The notes below the pieces were generated by a model. It saw only the letters and a list, made by a program, of their open reading frames with translations. It was not told the DNA's origin and did not search any database. Positions 12,501-60,972 of a DNA stretch of 64,000 nucleotides are shown here, in pieces; within the stretch, counting starts at the first letter, position 1, and every line of letters starts with the position of its first letter. Source of the DNA: Helopsaltes ochotensis (taxonomy: Eukaryota; Chordata; Aves; Passeriformes; Locustellidae); contig VXBM01000330.1 in assembly GCA_013400155.1 (NCBI GenBank), positions 401,985-465,984 on the forward strand, given 5' to 3'. The position numbers and the translations under genes are program-made.

Positions 12501-15500
12501 CACACAGGCATCAGTACCATTATTTACATGGCCAGGTCTGGTGGCCCTCTGGATGCTGGGAGGAACAGTCACTGGCATTAGATAGTGCCATTTCTTTGTT
12601 GTTGTCTTAGGATAACAAAAGGATCTGTCATTTTAAAATTAAGCACTAGCTTCCAACCCTTGGAAACCTAAACCAGCAGCTTATCTGTGGGTTCACACGG
12701 CTTCCACGTGGTGCTCACAGGTTTGATTTCCTCAGTCAGTCCATCCCTGATCCAGTCACTGGTATTGAGGGCTCCATGGGACAAGCAGGACTTAAGCTTT
12801 TGTTTTCTAAGAAAAACAAAAGCAGTCACGTAAATAAGTCCAAAGGCATTTTACAAAGGGTAAATGTTTTTCCCTAAATAAAGTAGAACTTGTGACATTT
12901 TCCATTTTTAGTTTATCTGTATGATGTGATTGCTTAGGGGGAAAATCCAATTGAAAATACTGAGAAAATGCCACTTATGGAAGCAGTCTGTATCTAGTAG
13001 GTATTTACAGATTTTATCAGGGACTGAAGCTCTCGAGATAGCTGGCCTTAGACCTCTTCATTTTGCATCTAATATTATCTTCAGCTAAGTCTATGTTAAT
13101 TACAGTTTCACAGCTTGAAGCAAGCTGGTCACAAGTCCCAGCAGTGTTTGATGTTCGGGCATCTCACCAGCCCCTGTTCCTTGTCTGCATTTCAGACATC
13201 AGTGCTCTTGCTTCTTCAGCCAATGGAACAGGATCTGCCACTTCTAAGTGTCCTGACTGTGAGAGGTTGGATTGTTTCTTGAATGCTTTAAGATCCTGAA
13301 GTGAAAAATCATTAGTTCTCTACTTCTTTCATTACTTCTAGTTCTCTATTATTTATTCTTTCATGGTAGAGGTGTCACGTGAATTTTCCCAGAACAAGTT
13401 CAGGTAAAAGTAAAACCAACACAAACCTAGCAGAGTGCCTCCTCTGCCTCTAAGTGTTTTATGCTGATGGTGTGACTGCTTTGCTTTCCCCATCTCCTGC
13501 TTTCCCCATCTCTTCCCCACGAGGCACCTTCTGCCAAAGGCTGCCCAGACACCCCATCACCACACTAACCCCGCTGCCCAAAGGATGTGGGGGAGACAAA
13601 GAGACTTCACCAGGCCAAGCAAAAAAACCATGGGAACGAAACTTTGTGACCAGTTCTGTGGGAAACTCAATGCCAGAAACCTGCACAAACTCTTATGAAA
13701 GTTTGGAAACTGGGATGAGACAAGGCAAGGCAGGAAGCTCCCAGGGGAGGGTGAGTAGCACCCTGTCCCCAGCTCACATTATTGTGCTTTGTTTGACCTC
13801 AACAATTGTGTGAGCAAAGTCCGGAGCATCAGCCTTAACTTTGCATTTCCTGCTTTCTGTCGGCTCCATCCCAGGGACTGTTGTTGAAACACAGCTCTTA
13901 TTATGGAACTTGCAGAAAAGAACTCCCTGCTTTATGGGGACACGGGCTATTGAGTTGCAAAGAGGCATGGCCAGTCTCTGTCTAGGTCTAGGCTGGTTTG
14001 GCTTGACTACTGTAGTGAGAGGAGCTGCTGTCACAGAAAGCCACATGATAACCACCTGTGTGTGTGGCAGCCCAAGGAGCAGCTCGTGACCTGTTCAGCT
14101 GGGCTGACTTCTCAGCAGAGATTGTCTTAATCACTGTACAATGTCTCTTGCCCAGATTTGCAGAGGATTTGGCTTTATAGAACAGGGTCCTGATTCACAA
14201 AGCTCCTTCCTTCGCCTCTTACTTCTGCTCTCTTATTGACCAAATCCAGGATGTTGCCTCTGGCTCCTGGATCTGACCACATGCCCAGTCTGAGCTCTCA
14301 GACAATGTTGTACATGTCCTGGTCTGCGTGAGAGAGACCTGGGAGGAGGGATGGAAACCAGAGGAAGTAGTAACGCTTGTGGCAAGTCAGACTGCTGCGT
14401 TTGGCTTGGCATGATGTTGCTGGTCCCCCAGGATTTGGCAAAGGGAAATCCAAAAGAATTAAAAAAGCTGTCCCAAAACTGCCAGGATTAGGGGATTTTG
14501 GCTGTCTATACTCCACACTGAGCACTGCTAAACATCCCCCTCCTGTTAGCAGTGACCCCTGCACTCACCCAGCTGGCAAGTCTCACCTGCTGGGTGTGAG
14601 CTTTCCTTCCCTGGCTCCCTTTGGCACAGCAGTGACACAGCACCCACATTTTTCTCCTGCCTTGGGAAGTCTTGACCTGCCTGACCTGCTGGCCACCCAT
14701 GAGTGATTTCTCGGAGAGATGCAGCAGCGGTTTGCCACAGTGGTGGGAGACCCTCTCAGACTAGAGCCTACCTCTGTGCTGTAACTCCTCTGCCTCCCCA
14801 TCATGGGCACACGCAGTCATCTCTTCCCCCTGCTCTCTTCTGCTGCAAGCAAGTCCTGTGTCATCCCAGAAACCATCTGTGAGATCATCTATGAAATATT
14901 TATTTCCCTTGCATGCAAGAGAAAAGGAAACAAAAGGCCTGCATAATATTGATGGAATCCCTGATAGCCAAATACTGAATTATTTACAGCCTAATTGTGC
15001 AACTGATACTCATGAGATCGCATAGGCTGCAAAATGCAATTAATACATTTCACAAAATTGGTGACTTCTACTTAAGACTGTCTAGATGCATCAGTGAGTC
15101 CCTAAAACACAGGTGGCATCACTTTGCAGGCGAAGAACTAGGGTATCCACAGACACTTGAAATAGCCTCTGACTTTTCTCAGAACTCTTCTGTGAAATAG
15201 AAAAGGGTTCTCAAAGCACCCCAAATGGCACCAGTCAGGAGCCATTTCAGCTGCTCAGGTGAATCCTTGTCTGGCTGGTGGCTGCTGCTCCAGAAGGGCC
15301 CAGATTTCCCATTAGTCTTGTGTTACAGCTGAAACTCACAGGTAAATGCCCTGGATACCTCCAGGCATCTTCAGATGGCATTAAATACATAAATGCAAGA
15401 CACTCAATTTAGCCTGGAGACCTTCCAGCACAAGGAGCGGTGACCAAGAACGGCAACACTTCCCATGCCACAGCATCCTTCCTCTCCTTTTCACTGTCAT

Positions 15501-16439
15501 GTTTGCTGTGCACTCTTCCTGCCCAGCCTACAGTAGATAAAATAGTTTGGCCACTAAACCCAGCTCACAGAAAGCAGATTTCCAGACACAGAGCTCTTCT
15601 GTCCATTCCAAGGTAAACAGGTTGATGTGGCAGTTGTCACAGGGCTGTGGCTATTTCCCTAGTACCAAACTTCTCTCAAGCCCCCTCTCTCTCTCTCATT
15701 AACAAGTATCTGAACCCTGACATCTGGAGTAGCCCATAAATTGCATCTCTTTAAGTATCTTCTGTTTTCCCCTTTATATTCTACTCTTAGCAGAGCTTCG
15801 AGGGGGATAACCTCCTTCCCAAGCACTTCAGCAGCATTTAGGGACCATCCCTTGAAATCACTGGAGATGAATAAGGTCTGGGCAGTCCATTTTGGCCTGA
15901 GGATGGTAACAAGCCAAACCAAAAAATCTGAAGCAGCATTACAATGCTGTCCTCTCTGTGCCCAATAATGCTCATTTCCTCTCCAGACCAGACACATCAT
16001 CTATGTCTAAACCCCTCAGCCTGTCCTAATTTGCAAATTCTAGTACAGCTGTAGGTTAAAAGAGCTAGCCAAAATTAATTATTGCAGATTAAGGAACTGA
16101 GCAACATACGGCAATGGCCTCTTGTTAAACTGAAACATCTGATCCAAACCAAACAATTTCAGCCCCTTGTTAAATACTTGCTTCTCTTGTTCACCATCTC
16201 CAGTGTTGTGCTGCTGAGCACCATCATCTGAACATGGCTTATTTAAATGTGCCCAGGCTATCACAGAGCAGCTTTGCCAGTGATGGCACTGGCCTTAGCT
16301 GAGGCAGCCAAGGAAGCAGGTTTGTAGGTGGCCACCACGTGCAGGTGTCCTCAGGTGTGGGGTGGTGGTGTTTGGGTTTGCTGTTATCAGGCTTTTGTGC
16401 CATTTAGAGTTGGCAGGCAAGAGGGACAATTAAACTCTG
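9591..16439. other. Intergenic DNA, no gene recognised
   Basis: No complete gene was found. The stretch contains AT-rich segments with homeodomain/POU-like words near 10690-10860 and 14935-15060. It also has a 47-bp plus-strand segment at 11331-11377 flanked by good splice sites, and an imperfect duplication ctttccccatctc near 13483-13510. The reading frames present look like chance. Confidence 0.65.
11331..11377 (+). other. Exon-like segment with strong splice sites (unconfirmed)
   Basis: A pyrimidine-rich tract ending tttgttttacag is followed by 47 bp and then the donor GTAAGTAC. In the second frame the segment is open, reading DLDYKCELFKRFLSF with one extra base at each end. The protein is not recognised. 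It could be an exon of an unannotated transcript, a remnant, or a chance pairing of good sites. Confidence 0.2.
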
Positions 16440-16460
16440 CTCACACCAAAGGAACGTGCA

Positions 16461-16466
16461 TTTATT
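16461..16466 (-). terminator. Candidate distal poly(A) signal (AATAAA) of MRAS
   Basis: This is the first canonical AATAAA found on the minus strand downstream of the MRAS stop codon, about 3.47 kb away. Downstream on the same strand lies a GT-rich tract within about 20 nt. AATAAA occurs often by chance, so this is a candidate, not a proven site. Confidence 0.35.
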
Positions 16467-17232
16467 TCCTTCCCACCCCCCTTTTGAGAGACATGAGGTT
16501 GACAGACAAACAGGTGACTTGTCTTGTACAATAAATGTCACACACCTCAGAAGTTGGTAAGAAAACAAAGCCAGTGGCTGCCTTATAGGCAGGACCAGAG
16601 AGAGGAAATAACAACATGATTTACCTGAAAGCAGTGGTACAGCTGCTATGGGATTCCAGGTTGGGGAGGTGATGACACCTTTGCAAAGCCAAAACTTAGG
16701 TGGCTTAATACTTTCTGTTTGTTGTTCTACAAATATTGTTCAGTGTCTAAAATAGAAAAAGGAGGTTATTTGGTTATTAAATACCAATAAATCTGTAAGG
16801 TTTTACTTCTCTTTTTGTTTTGCTTGAAACTGTGTGTTGAAAGCAAGTTCAGCTCTATGGCCAACTCCACCTTGCCAATTCCTTTTTAACAGAAGAGGAA
16901 CCAAATTGCTCTGAGACAAGGAAATGCTGATTTACCCAGGGGCTGAAGATGAGGTTAGGTCACTTGCACCATCGGTTCTTTGGAAATGAGCCCCACGTGT
17001 GCCCTTACAGGATCCTTCTCCAGACTGCCCCTGACCACAACAAAAACGTCCCTATCCACTGGATGCTCCATTGAAAAATACAAGCCACCCACAGCACAGT
17101 TGTTGCCCTCTGCAGTGTGTCACCAGCTGGTGCCTCCTGCCCAGGTCTGTAGATGCTGTGCATGGCAGGGAAGGTGCTCTCCATTTCCCAACAGCCCTGA
17201 ATATGACAGGGTGGGTTAAGTGGCAGAAGGCT

Positions 17233-17268
17233 TTATATACCTTGCTATTTTTATATACTTTGCTATTT
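17233..17268. repeat. Tandem duplication, 18 bp x 2
   Basis: The 18-bp unit TTATATACCTTGCTATTT is followed directly by a copy with one mismatch (C to T). It lies in the probable MRAS 3' UTR or flank and is AT-rich. Confidence 0.85.
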
Positions 17269-19646
17269 CCTAGCACCCTAGGATTGTCAGAGATGCAATC
17301 CTTGCTGGAAAACACTCCTTGCTATAAACAAGTTGATGAACGTAGAAGAAAACAGCCATGCTTTCTCCATTAGCCACTACTCCATAGTCTGTTGTTAATC
17401 TGCTCCTTTTCCCTCCTCCTCCCCTCCATTATTCTGCAATAGCTGTTAGTTGCTAAAGGAACTGAAGAAACAATTAAGAAGCTTTAGAAAAAGCAGATAA
17501 TTTCTCACATGCAGTGCTGAGTACGCAGCAGATGTGACTCAAGAGACACACGCTGCTTTCAGGCAAGCATTCCCAAGGGTTTAGATAAAAATAATAAGGA
17601 TGAGGTGTTTCAGCAGAAATCAAGTTATTTTTAAGTGGAAGAGCTCTAGGGGGTATTAAAAGAGCTCCCTGAAAATGCCATCATCTTCTTGTGTGTGGGA
17701 TCCCATAGCATTAGTAGTGTATAATTAAAACCATTAAGCCAGCACTCAGGCTAGACAGGGATTCTGGTAGGGAAGTGGTTACAGGGGTGATGGTGAAACG
17801 GGGTGGTTGCAAAGATCAGACAATTTCTGATTTGCTAGAGGTTTTCAAAGCAGAACAAATGAAATGCCTACAGGGAGATCTTCCTCCAGAAGGCAGAGGC
17901 AAGTCTCAAGGACCAGAATTTGAAGTGGATGGCTTCATTTGCTGCAGTTCTGTTCAGCCAGCACTGGGAGCTGCAGTGGTTGGGAGCCACATCTCAGCTG
18001 ACACAGCACGTTGCTACTTCACTGAAGTGTATGGCCCACATCCAACCTAAGAGCCTGTGAGAGACACTTCTTTCCAATATCCTCCTGCTTAATCCATCCC
18101 CAGCATCTGTCACCACACCAAAGGGGACAGAGGCAGCAGAGCCAGCATTACCCTAAGCAGCTTGCTGAGCCTGCTGCAGGCTTTTGCCATCTTCTGGCTG
18201 TGATGAAGACTGGACAAATTAAGAACACATTTCCATTAGCCTCATTCACCTGAAAAATAATCAGCAGCCAACTCACTTCTACAAAGTGGCCTGGCAAAGG
18301 GTCAAGAAATGAAATCTGGTGGCAAATAGACAAGTATGGACAACTAAGGTTGTGACGATCCACCATCTTGGATGGATCTTCAATATCCAATACCAGGATT
18401 TTCTGTGCTCAGACGCATAAATCTCAGGCACTCGTACTCTGCCAATATTTTAAGTCATGCCCAGAAAGCATATTTGAATGAGATTCAAGCTGATGAAAAG
18501 CAAGTTGCTACTTTTAAACAGGATTGGTGATCATGGGAATAGAGCCAATGGATTCAATCCAGCAGATGACATTCCATTAAAGACAAATTTGCCACTGCAG
18601 TTCTCACTTCCAGGAAAGGTGTGAAAGAACACGTGGCCCCTCCAGGATGTGCACAGCCATATTTCTGGTGCTACAGATGGCAGTTGGAATGCTTGCAGGT
18701 TTTTTGCCTTGTCTTTTCATAAGGCATATTTAGTCCTTGCTGTTTTCAGGAAGACATTTTAGATACAGTCAGCTTATGAAGAGACACATCCCACTTGAAT
18801 AATTTTAAAAACACCTCTTCCTTTCAAGCCACCAACTTGGTGAAGGCAGGAGAAGAAGAAACATTGAGCCGAAGTCCATAAACAGATTTCTTTTCCTGTA
18901 TGTGTGAGATGAGCCTGGGAAAAGCAAAACAATTAATCTACCCATAAGTGGCTTTGGAGGGAAAGGTTAAGGAATAATAGAGAGTGATTTAGATTGCACC
19001 ACTTCACATGCATTTAAAAGGGAGAAATTCAACAAATTCAGTTCAGATTTTACTTCCTTTCTCTCTTCCCCTCCACCCCTCTCCTCCAAAAATGACATAC
19101 CCTTCCATTTGTAAATTACTTTAATTTAAATACTTCCAGGTTAACAAAATGTCTTAAGTTTGACATGTCCAAAGTTACAAAACAGAAACAAAACCTCTTG
19201 ACAAAGGGTAAGAAGAAAAAGATATAATCCAAGCCCAAACCTCCTTTCCTAAGCTGGAGTTTATGGTCTGTGAGCTGGCGACTCTCCAGAGTCTGACACA
19301 ATGTCTGGAGCACCCAGAGCAGCTGGAATTAATTTTCTTCCTCCAAATCTATGCACTTTCATATGAAGTTGTGTTTTGGCACTGCCGCCCAAGAGAGAGT
19401 TCAGTGCAAAAAATCTAAGCCTGGCCGTTGTTTCTTTGCAACCCAACACTCGCTGAGCAAACAACAAAAAGGAAGAAGAGGACAAAAAAAATTAAGAGAA
19501 AGAAAAACCATTTCCCTTCCCCCACACATACACAGACAACTGTACCAAACGGGGGCTATTCACGGCTGTTCAGAAATGGGTCACAAAGAGAAATGTTTGC
19601 AGATAAAACCAACACTTTTTAACTTCTGCCTTGATCGTTTGTTTTT

Positions 19647-19652
19647 TTTAAT
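19647..19652 (-). terminator. Candidate proximal poly(A) signal (ATTAAA) of MRAS
   Basis: ATTAAA on the minus strand is followed by an A-rich run and then by GT/T-rich sequence (gtgttggtttta) about 30 nt further on. It lies about 280 nt after the stop codon and could give a short 3' UTR isoform. Confidence 0.3.
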
Positions 19653-19931
19653 AAACATCATGGAGGCCCCTGGAAGGTGCTGGGTATGTTTGAGAGTTGA
19701 GGTCCTGCTGATCCCTTCTGCCTCCCATTCGCACAGCTCCCACGCTGGCCCTGATGTGCAGCCCCTCTCCGGGGCTCCGGACCCTTTGAGCCGCCTCCTC
19801 CGAGTCTGAGCCGCCGCAGGGAGCCCGAGGGGCCGTGTGGGCATCAGCATCGAGCTGCGGCTCCTTGCCTGGGCTGGCCGTGGGTCAAGAGGGGAGGAGG
19901 GAGGCATCCAAGGCACTCCCAGGGTGTCCCG

Positions 19932-56780
<36,849 letters not shown>

Positions 56781-56922
56781 TACAAAGACCTTCCATTACA
56801 CCGCGTTAACTCGGAGCGACCCCTCTTCTCTCGGCGCACACCCCAGAAAATACACGGATCGCACGGCGTCCCGACCATTGCGCCATGCCTCCCCTTTTCC
56901 CGGCGCCGGGCGGGACAGGGAC

Positions 56923-57712
56923 NNNNNNNNNNNNNNNNNNNNNNNNNNNNNNNNNNNNNNNNNNNNNNNNNNNNNNNNNNNNNNNNNNNNNNNNNNNNNN
57001 NNNNNNNNNNNNNNNNNNNNNNNNNNNNNNNNNNNNNNNNNNNNNNNNNNNNNNNNNNNNNNNNNNNNNNNNNNNNNNNNNNNNNNNNNNNNNNNNNNNN
57101 NNNNNNNNNNNNNNNNNNNNNNNNNNNNNNNNNNNNNNNNNNNNNNNNNNNNNNNNNNNNNNNNNNNNNNNNNNNNNNNNNNNNNNNNNNNNNNNNNNNN
57201 NNNNNNNNNNNNNNNNNNNNNNNNNNNNNNNNNNNNNNNNNNNNNNNNNNNNNNNNNNNNNNNNNNNNNNNNNNNNNNNNNNNNNNNNNNNNNNNNNNNN
57301 NNNNNNNNNNNNNNNNNNNNNNNNNNNNNNNNNNNNNNNNNNNNNNNNNNNNNNNNNNNNNNNNNNNNNNNNNNNNNNNNNNNNNNNNNNNNNNNNNNNN
57401 NNNNNNNNNNNNNNNNNNNNNNNNNNNNNNNNNNNNNNNNNNNNNNNNNNNNNNNNNNNNNNNNNNNNNNNNNNNNNNNNNNNNNNNNNNNNNNNNNNNN
57501 NNNNNNNNNNNNNNNNNNNNNNNNNNNNNNNNNNNNNNNNNNNNNNNNNNNNNNNNNNNNNNNNNNNNNNNNNNNNNNNNNNNNNNNNNNNNNNNNNNNN
57601 NNNNNNNNNNNNNNNNNNNNNNNNNNNNNNNNNNNNNNNNNNNNNNNNNNNNNNNNNNNNNNNNNNNNNNNNNNNNNNNNNNNNNNNNNNNNNNNNNNNN
57701 NNNNNNNNNNNN
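56923..57712. other. Assembly gap (790 N)
   Basis: An unbroken run of N sits inside the most GC-rich part of the window. It probably reflects sequencing dropout at an extreme-GC promoter. Long open frames reported across it in any frame are artefacts of N. Confidence 0.99.
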
Positions 57713-57753
57713 GCAATGGGCCCGTCCGCCGCCGCCGCGCGTTAAGGTGGAGC

Positions 57754-57760
57754 GGGGCGG
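57754..57760 (+). promoter_or_regulatory. GC box (Sp1-type, GGGGCGG)
   Basis: This GGGGCGG match lies within agcggggcggcag in the CpG island, just right of the gap. Sp1/KLF sites are common in TATA-less CpG-island promoters. It is a motif match only. Confidence 0.45.
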
Positions 57761-60160
57761 CAGCGGCGGCGGCGGCACCTTAAACCGCTCGGGCCGGCTC
57801 TCCCCGCCGGCACCCCGGGCCCCACGGGGCTGCGGGTGAAGGGGAGCGGACCGACCCTCCGGCCGCGGGGTTTGTGCAGCCGCCAGCAAACGAGGAGAAG
57901 GACAGCCGGTTCTGTCTGATGGACGGGGCAGCAGCCGGAGGGCACGGACTGGTACAAGCGCCGTTCACGCCACATGAACACGGCACACACCGAGCCTCTG
58001 AGAACCAGCTACTGTGCACACACAGCCCCCCCTTCTCCCCCTCCCTCCCCCTTGCATTCATACGAGGAAGCCTCATCAACTTTAATCCCAATAAGAGAAA
58101 TCGTGTTTAATACACCAGAGCCGATCCCATATAGCGCTTATAGAACACATGGGCAATGGTTGCTTTTCTTACCTCTCATTTGTGCCCTTGACTGGCACTG
58201 GGAGGCAGAACCAAAGCAGTGCTTCCCATAGCACCTGCGGGCTCCATTGCCACCTCACACCTTGTACCTGACACCAGCAAAAGCTCTGCCCCTGCACACA
58301 CTTTGTGGCACATGCTGCCCTCAGAGAGAGTGCTGGCAATGGCTGTGTAAGACTAATCCATGGCAGGCATGTCCTACCCCAGGAGCATCTTGGGCACAAC
58401 CCTGCAGGGTGCTCAGGGACATACCGAGTGCCCACAGCATTTTAGGAGGGCTACATTTAGGCACCTGCTAATTTACCTTGCTGGGTCAGGGCAAGTGGTG
58501 TGCAAAGCAGAGGTACAGGAACTCCAAATGGTTCTTAAACCCAAGTGAACAGTCTCAGCTCTCCTCCTGTGCTGAATTAGTATTACGTACACTCCAGTAT
58601 TTCCCAGAAAAGATCTACCCAAGGAGTCCACACAGCACTTCAGCATGCATGGAACAAGACAGCCTCCATTCTATCTTTCCTGCACGTATAAGAGGCAGAG
58701 AGAAGTGTACTGCCATTCTACATACAAGATACGTGAGTATCTGCCTCAAAATCTGAATTGGTACAGCAGTATGGAGGAGGTGAGAGGGAGCAGACCAGGA
58801 GGATCCCCACAGGCTTTCCCAGCCAAACCATGGGACAGATGTGTTTTGTTCACATGAATCGACAGCTGGGTTTGTAAGACAAGCATTTGTCAAAAGGAGT
58901 CACATGTTTACACTTGAATTTGGTGTGAAACAGCTTCTCTGTCGGTTACAAATTTTCCTTCTAGGACAAAACAATCTCCTTATCTTCCCAGGGCAGACTG
59001 CAGTGCAGTGATGGAGGCGACTGGCTACGAGGAATCTGGCTTTTGCTATCAGCACATCTTGCTACCAGTAAGAGTAAAATTGGCAAAGCTGCACGCAGCA
59101 GGTCATTTATACACCCTCAGAGGTGTGGAAATGCTGTCACTAAATGATGGGGACACAGCAGTCCTGGGACTGGTAGGCCAAAGATTTCAGGTTTAGATCT
59201 TTAAATCTGAGCATCCACCTTTCTCTTGGGGCATCTTAAACAGATCACCCTTCAGAGCTGCACATTTCTGCTTCTGTGGAGATAGCTGCATTTGCCAACC
59301 AAGCCCAGTACTCAGACCCCTAAACCTGAAAATCTCTGATGCATCTCATACCACAGTCAGTAACATTTGACAGGAAAAGCCTGTGGCCTGGCTCCTGTAT
59401 GTCAGGTATCAGGGCTATTGCTCAGTTCTCAGTAGCCTTCCTACCCATAAGAAGTACTAAAATTATGGACAGAGGAAAGCCAAAACGTCCTCTTTCAATT
59501 CCATCCAGTATCTGGAGCAGCATTAAATTTCTTGTAGTGCGTATTAGTTAACAACATTGCTAAAGGGGAATTGCTGCTGTGGTTGAGCGCCTCTACAATA
59601 CATCTCCTATTTAAGTGCATTTTTGTATCCTGCTGAGTCACCCCAAGAAGCCCTCAAACAAAACATCACGTTCAGTTTGACAGCAGAGGCAGTGGCATGA
59701 ACAGCCTCCCCTTTACCAGCCCTCCCTGGGGGGATGTGAGTGCAGGATGGGCGACACTTCAAACCCTGGAACAAAATACAAAGCTAAAAGCAAAGAGTGC
59801 CTTAAAATTTCAGCCAACATTTCCCCCATACAGATTTAAGCACATGACATTTCCAGTCTGTTTCAGCTTCAGTGAATAGATTAAAGTGACCGTACAACCT
59901 CTGAACTCCTCAAGTCAGATTATACTTCAGGGAAGCTCTCACTAAATCAGAGGATGCATTATGTATACAGCATAATATTTCACTATTAGGTCTAGATGAA
60001 TGTGGCTGTTTATTATCCCATATTAAAGCTGAGTGGGTAGTGCAGCATGAGCCTCTTGGCTTGTTTTGTTGGCAGCTGCCTTTTGGGCTGCTGGTGACAC
60101 TTCCCTTGCCCAAGCTCCGCAGCAGGAGGTTGCAAACAGCAAGGCAGGGACTGTTTGCAC

Positions 60161-60180
60161 AAAAAAAAAAAAAAAAAAAA
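60161..60180. repeat. Poly(A) run, 20 bases
   Basis: Twenty A residues are followed by GAAAATG in the flank upstream of MRAS. No AATAAA lies in the 30 bases before it and there is no recognisable gene remnant, so it is a simple homopolymer or a decayed retroposon tail. Confidence 0.9.
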
Positions 60181-60965
60181 GAAAATGTTCTCCCTGCAGG
60201 AACAGTGCAATGGGTAAGATTCTTGTCAGTACAAGTTCCTGCTGGTGCCACTTAGCCAGGGATAGAGGTCACTTCAGGGAAGTCAGAGGATGGAGATGGG
60301 GTTTAAGAGGATTCAGTGGCCCTCCCAAGAATTAACCCAAGGTGCTGCTGGCATCACTGTGTGGAGGACAGGCAGGTTGTGCTGGAGCAGGGAGCTGTAC
60401 CTACCTGCACCCTGCAGAGATGAATGCACCATCCTGCACCAGATCAGATCTTGCTAGAGCAGAGCCCTACCGGCTTGACCCTTGGTGTTGAACTTGGAGA
60501 AGAGCTCAAGGAGACCACAGTCTGAACCCTATCTGATGGCTCAATCTCAAATGAGCTGCAAAGGAAAAAATTGAGGTGTTCCTACACTGCCAGTTGACTC
60601 CAAATCTACATGAAACCAATGCAGTAGCTTTGCTGCCACTGTGAGTCCAGTTGGTCAGAGATAGCAGATCACACCTTCAGGCTATGGATGAAAAATATTG
60701 CTCTGCTTCTATGGGCTAGGAACAATGAAGTTATAACACAGTTTAAAAGGCTGAGATTGATTTCACCAAATTTCTCTGGTGCTTGGCACAGACCACGGTG
60801 AAGCTACTTAGCAGTAGAGGACATCTAGTGATTTTCACGTGCAACTACATAAACGTGATAAAAGTTCTCATGTGACTGCCTCAGAGTCAGTGTGGCTGGA
60901 GATGGGACACGGTGTGGCTGTGACAGCTGCAGGAGGGCTGGGACAGGCTGACCATGAGCTCCCTC

Positions 60966-60972
60966 TATAAAA
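60966..60972 (+). promoter_or_regulatory. TATA-box-like element (TATAAAA)
   Basis: CTCTATAAAAGGG is a near-perfect TATA consensus in GC-flanked context. A start would be expected near 60996, and a donor-like ACAG|GTAGGA follows at 61029/61030. Plus-strand acceptor-like tracts end at 61109 and 61162. No recognisable protein follows. This is a motif match only. Confidence 0.25.

Larger units (their letters stand above)
16440..19931 (-). other. MRAS: Probable MRAS 3' UTR and 3' flank
   Basis: The region follows the MRAS stop on the minus strand and holds no convincing coding frame. Scanning for minus-strand poly(A) signals gives ATTAAA at 19652-19647 (about 280 nt after the stop), ATTAAA at 19125-19120, and the first canonical AATAAA at 16466-16461. 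The last is followed by a GT-rich stretch (tttggtgtgagc) typical of a downstream element. A 3' UTR of either about 0.3 kb or about 3.5 kb is therefore possible. A short CpG-rich patch lies at about 19735-19870. The 3' end cannot be fixed from sequence alone. Confidence 0.5.
56795..57985. promoter_or_regulatory. CpG island, probable MRAS promoter (interrupted by assembly gap)
   Basis: CpG density rises sharply on both sides of the N run, with many CpGs at 56798-56920 and 57713-57900, against near absence elsewhere in the window. The right part has a GCC/GGC-rich stretch and a GGGGCGG GC box at 57754-57760. Placement about 20 kb upstream of the start-codon exon fits the usual non-coding first exon of MRAS. 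It could also serve a divergent plus-strand transcript. The transcription start cannot be read because the gap removes the core. Confidence 0.75.

Noticed and set aside
59008..59070. ATG with good context followed by an open frame (MEATGYEESGF) and a GTAAGA
   Set aside because: The donor is not preceded by AG, the peptide is unrecognised, and there is no upstream promoter evidence.
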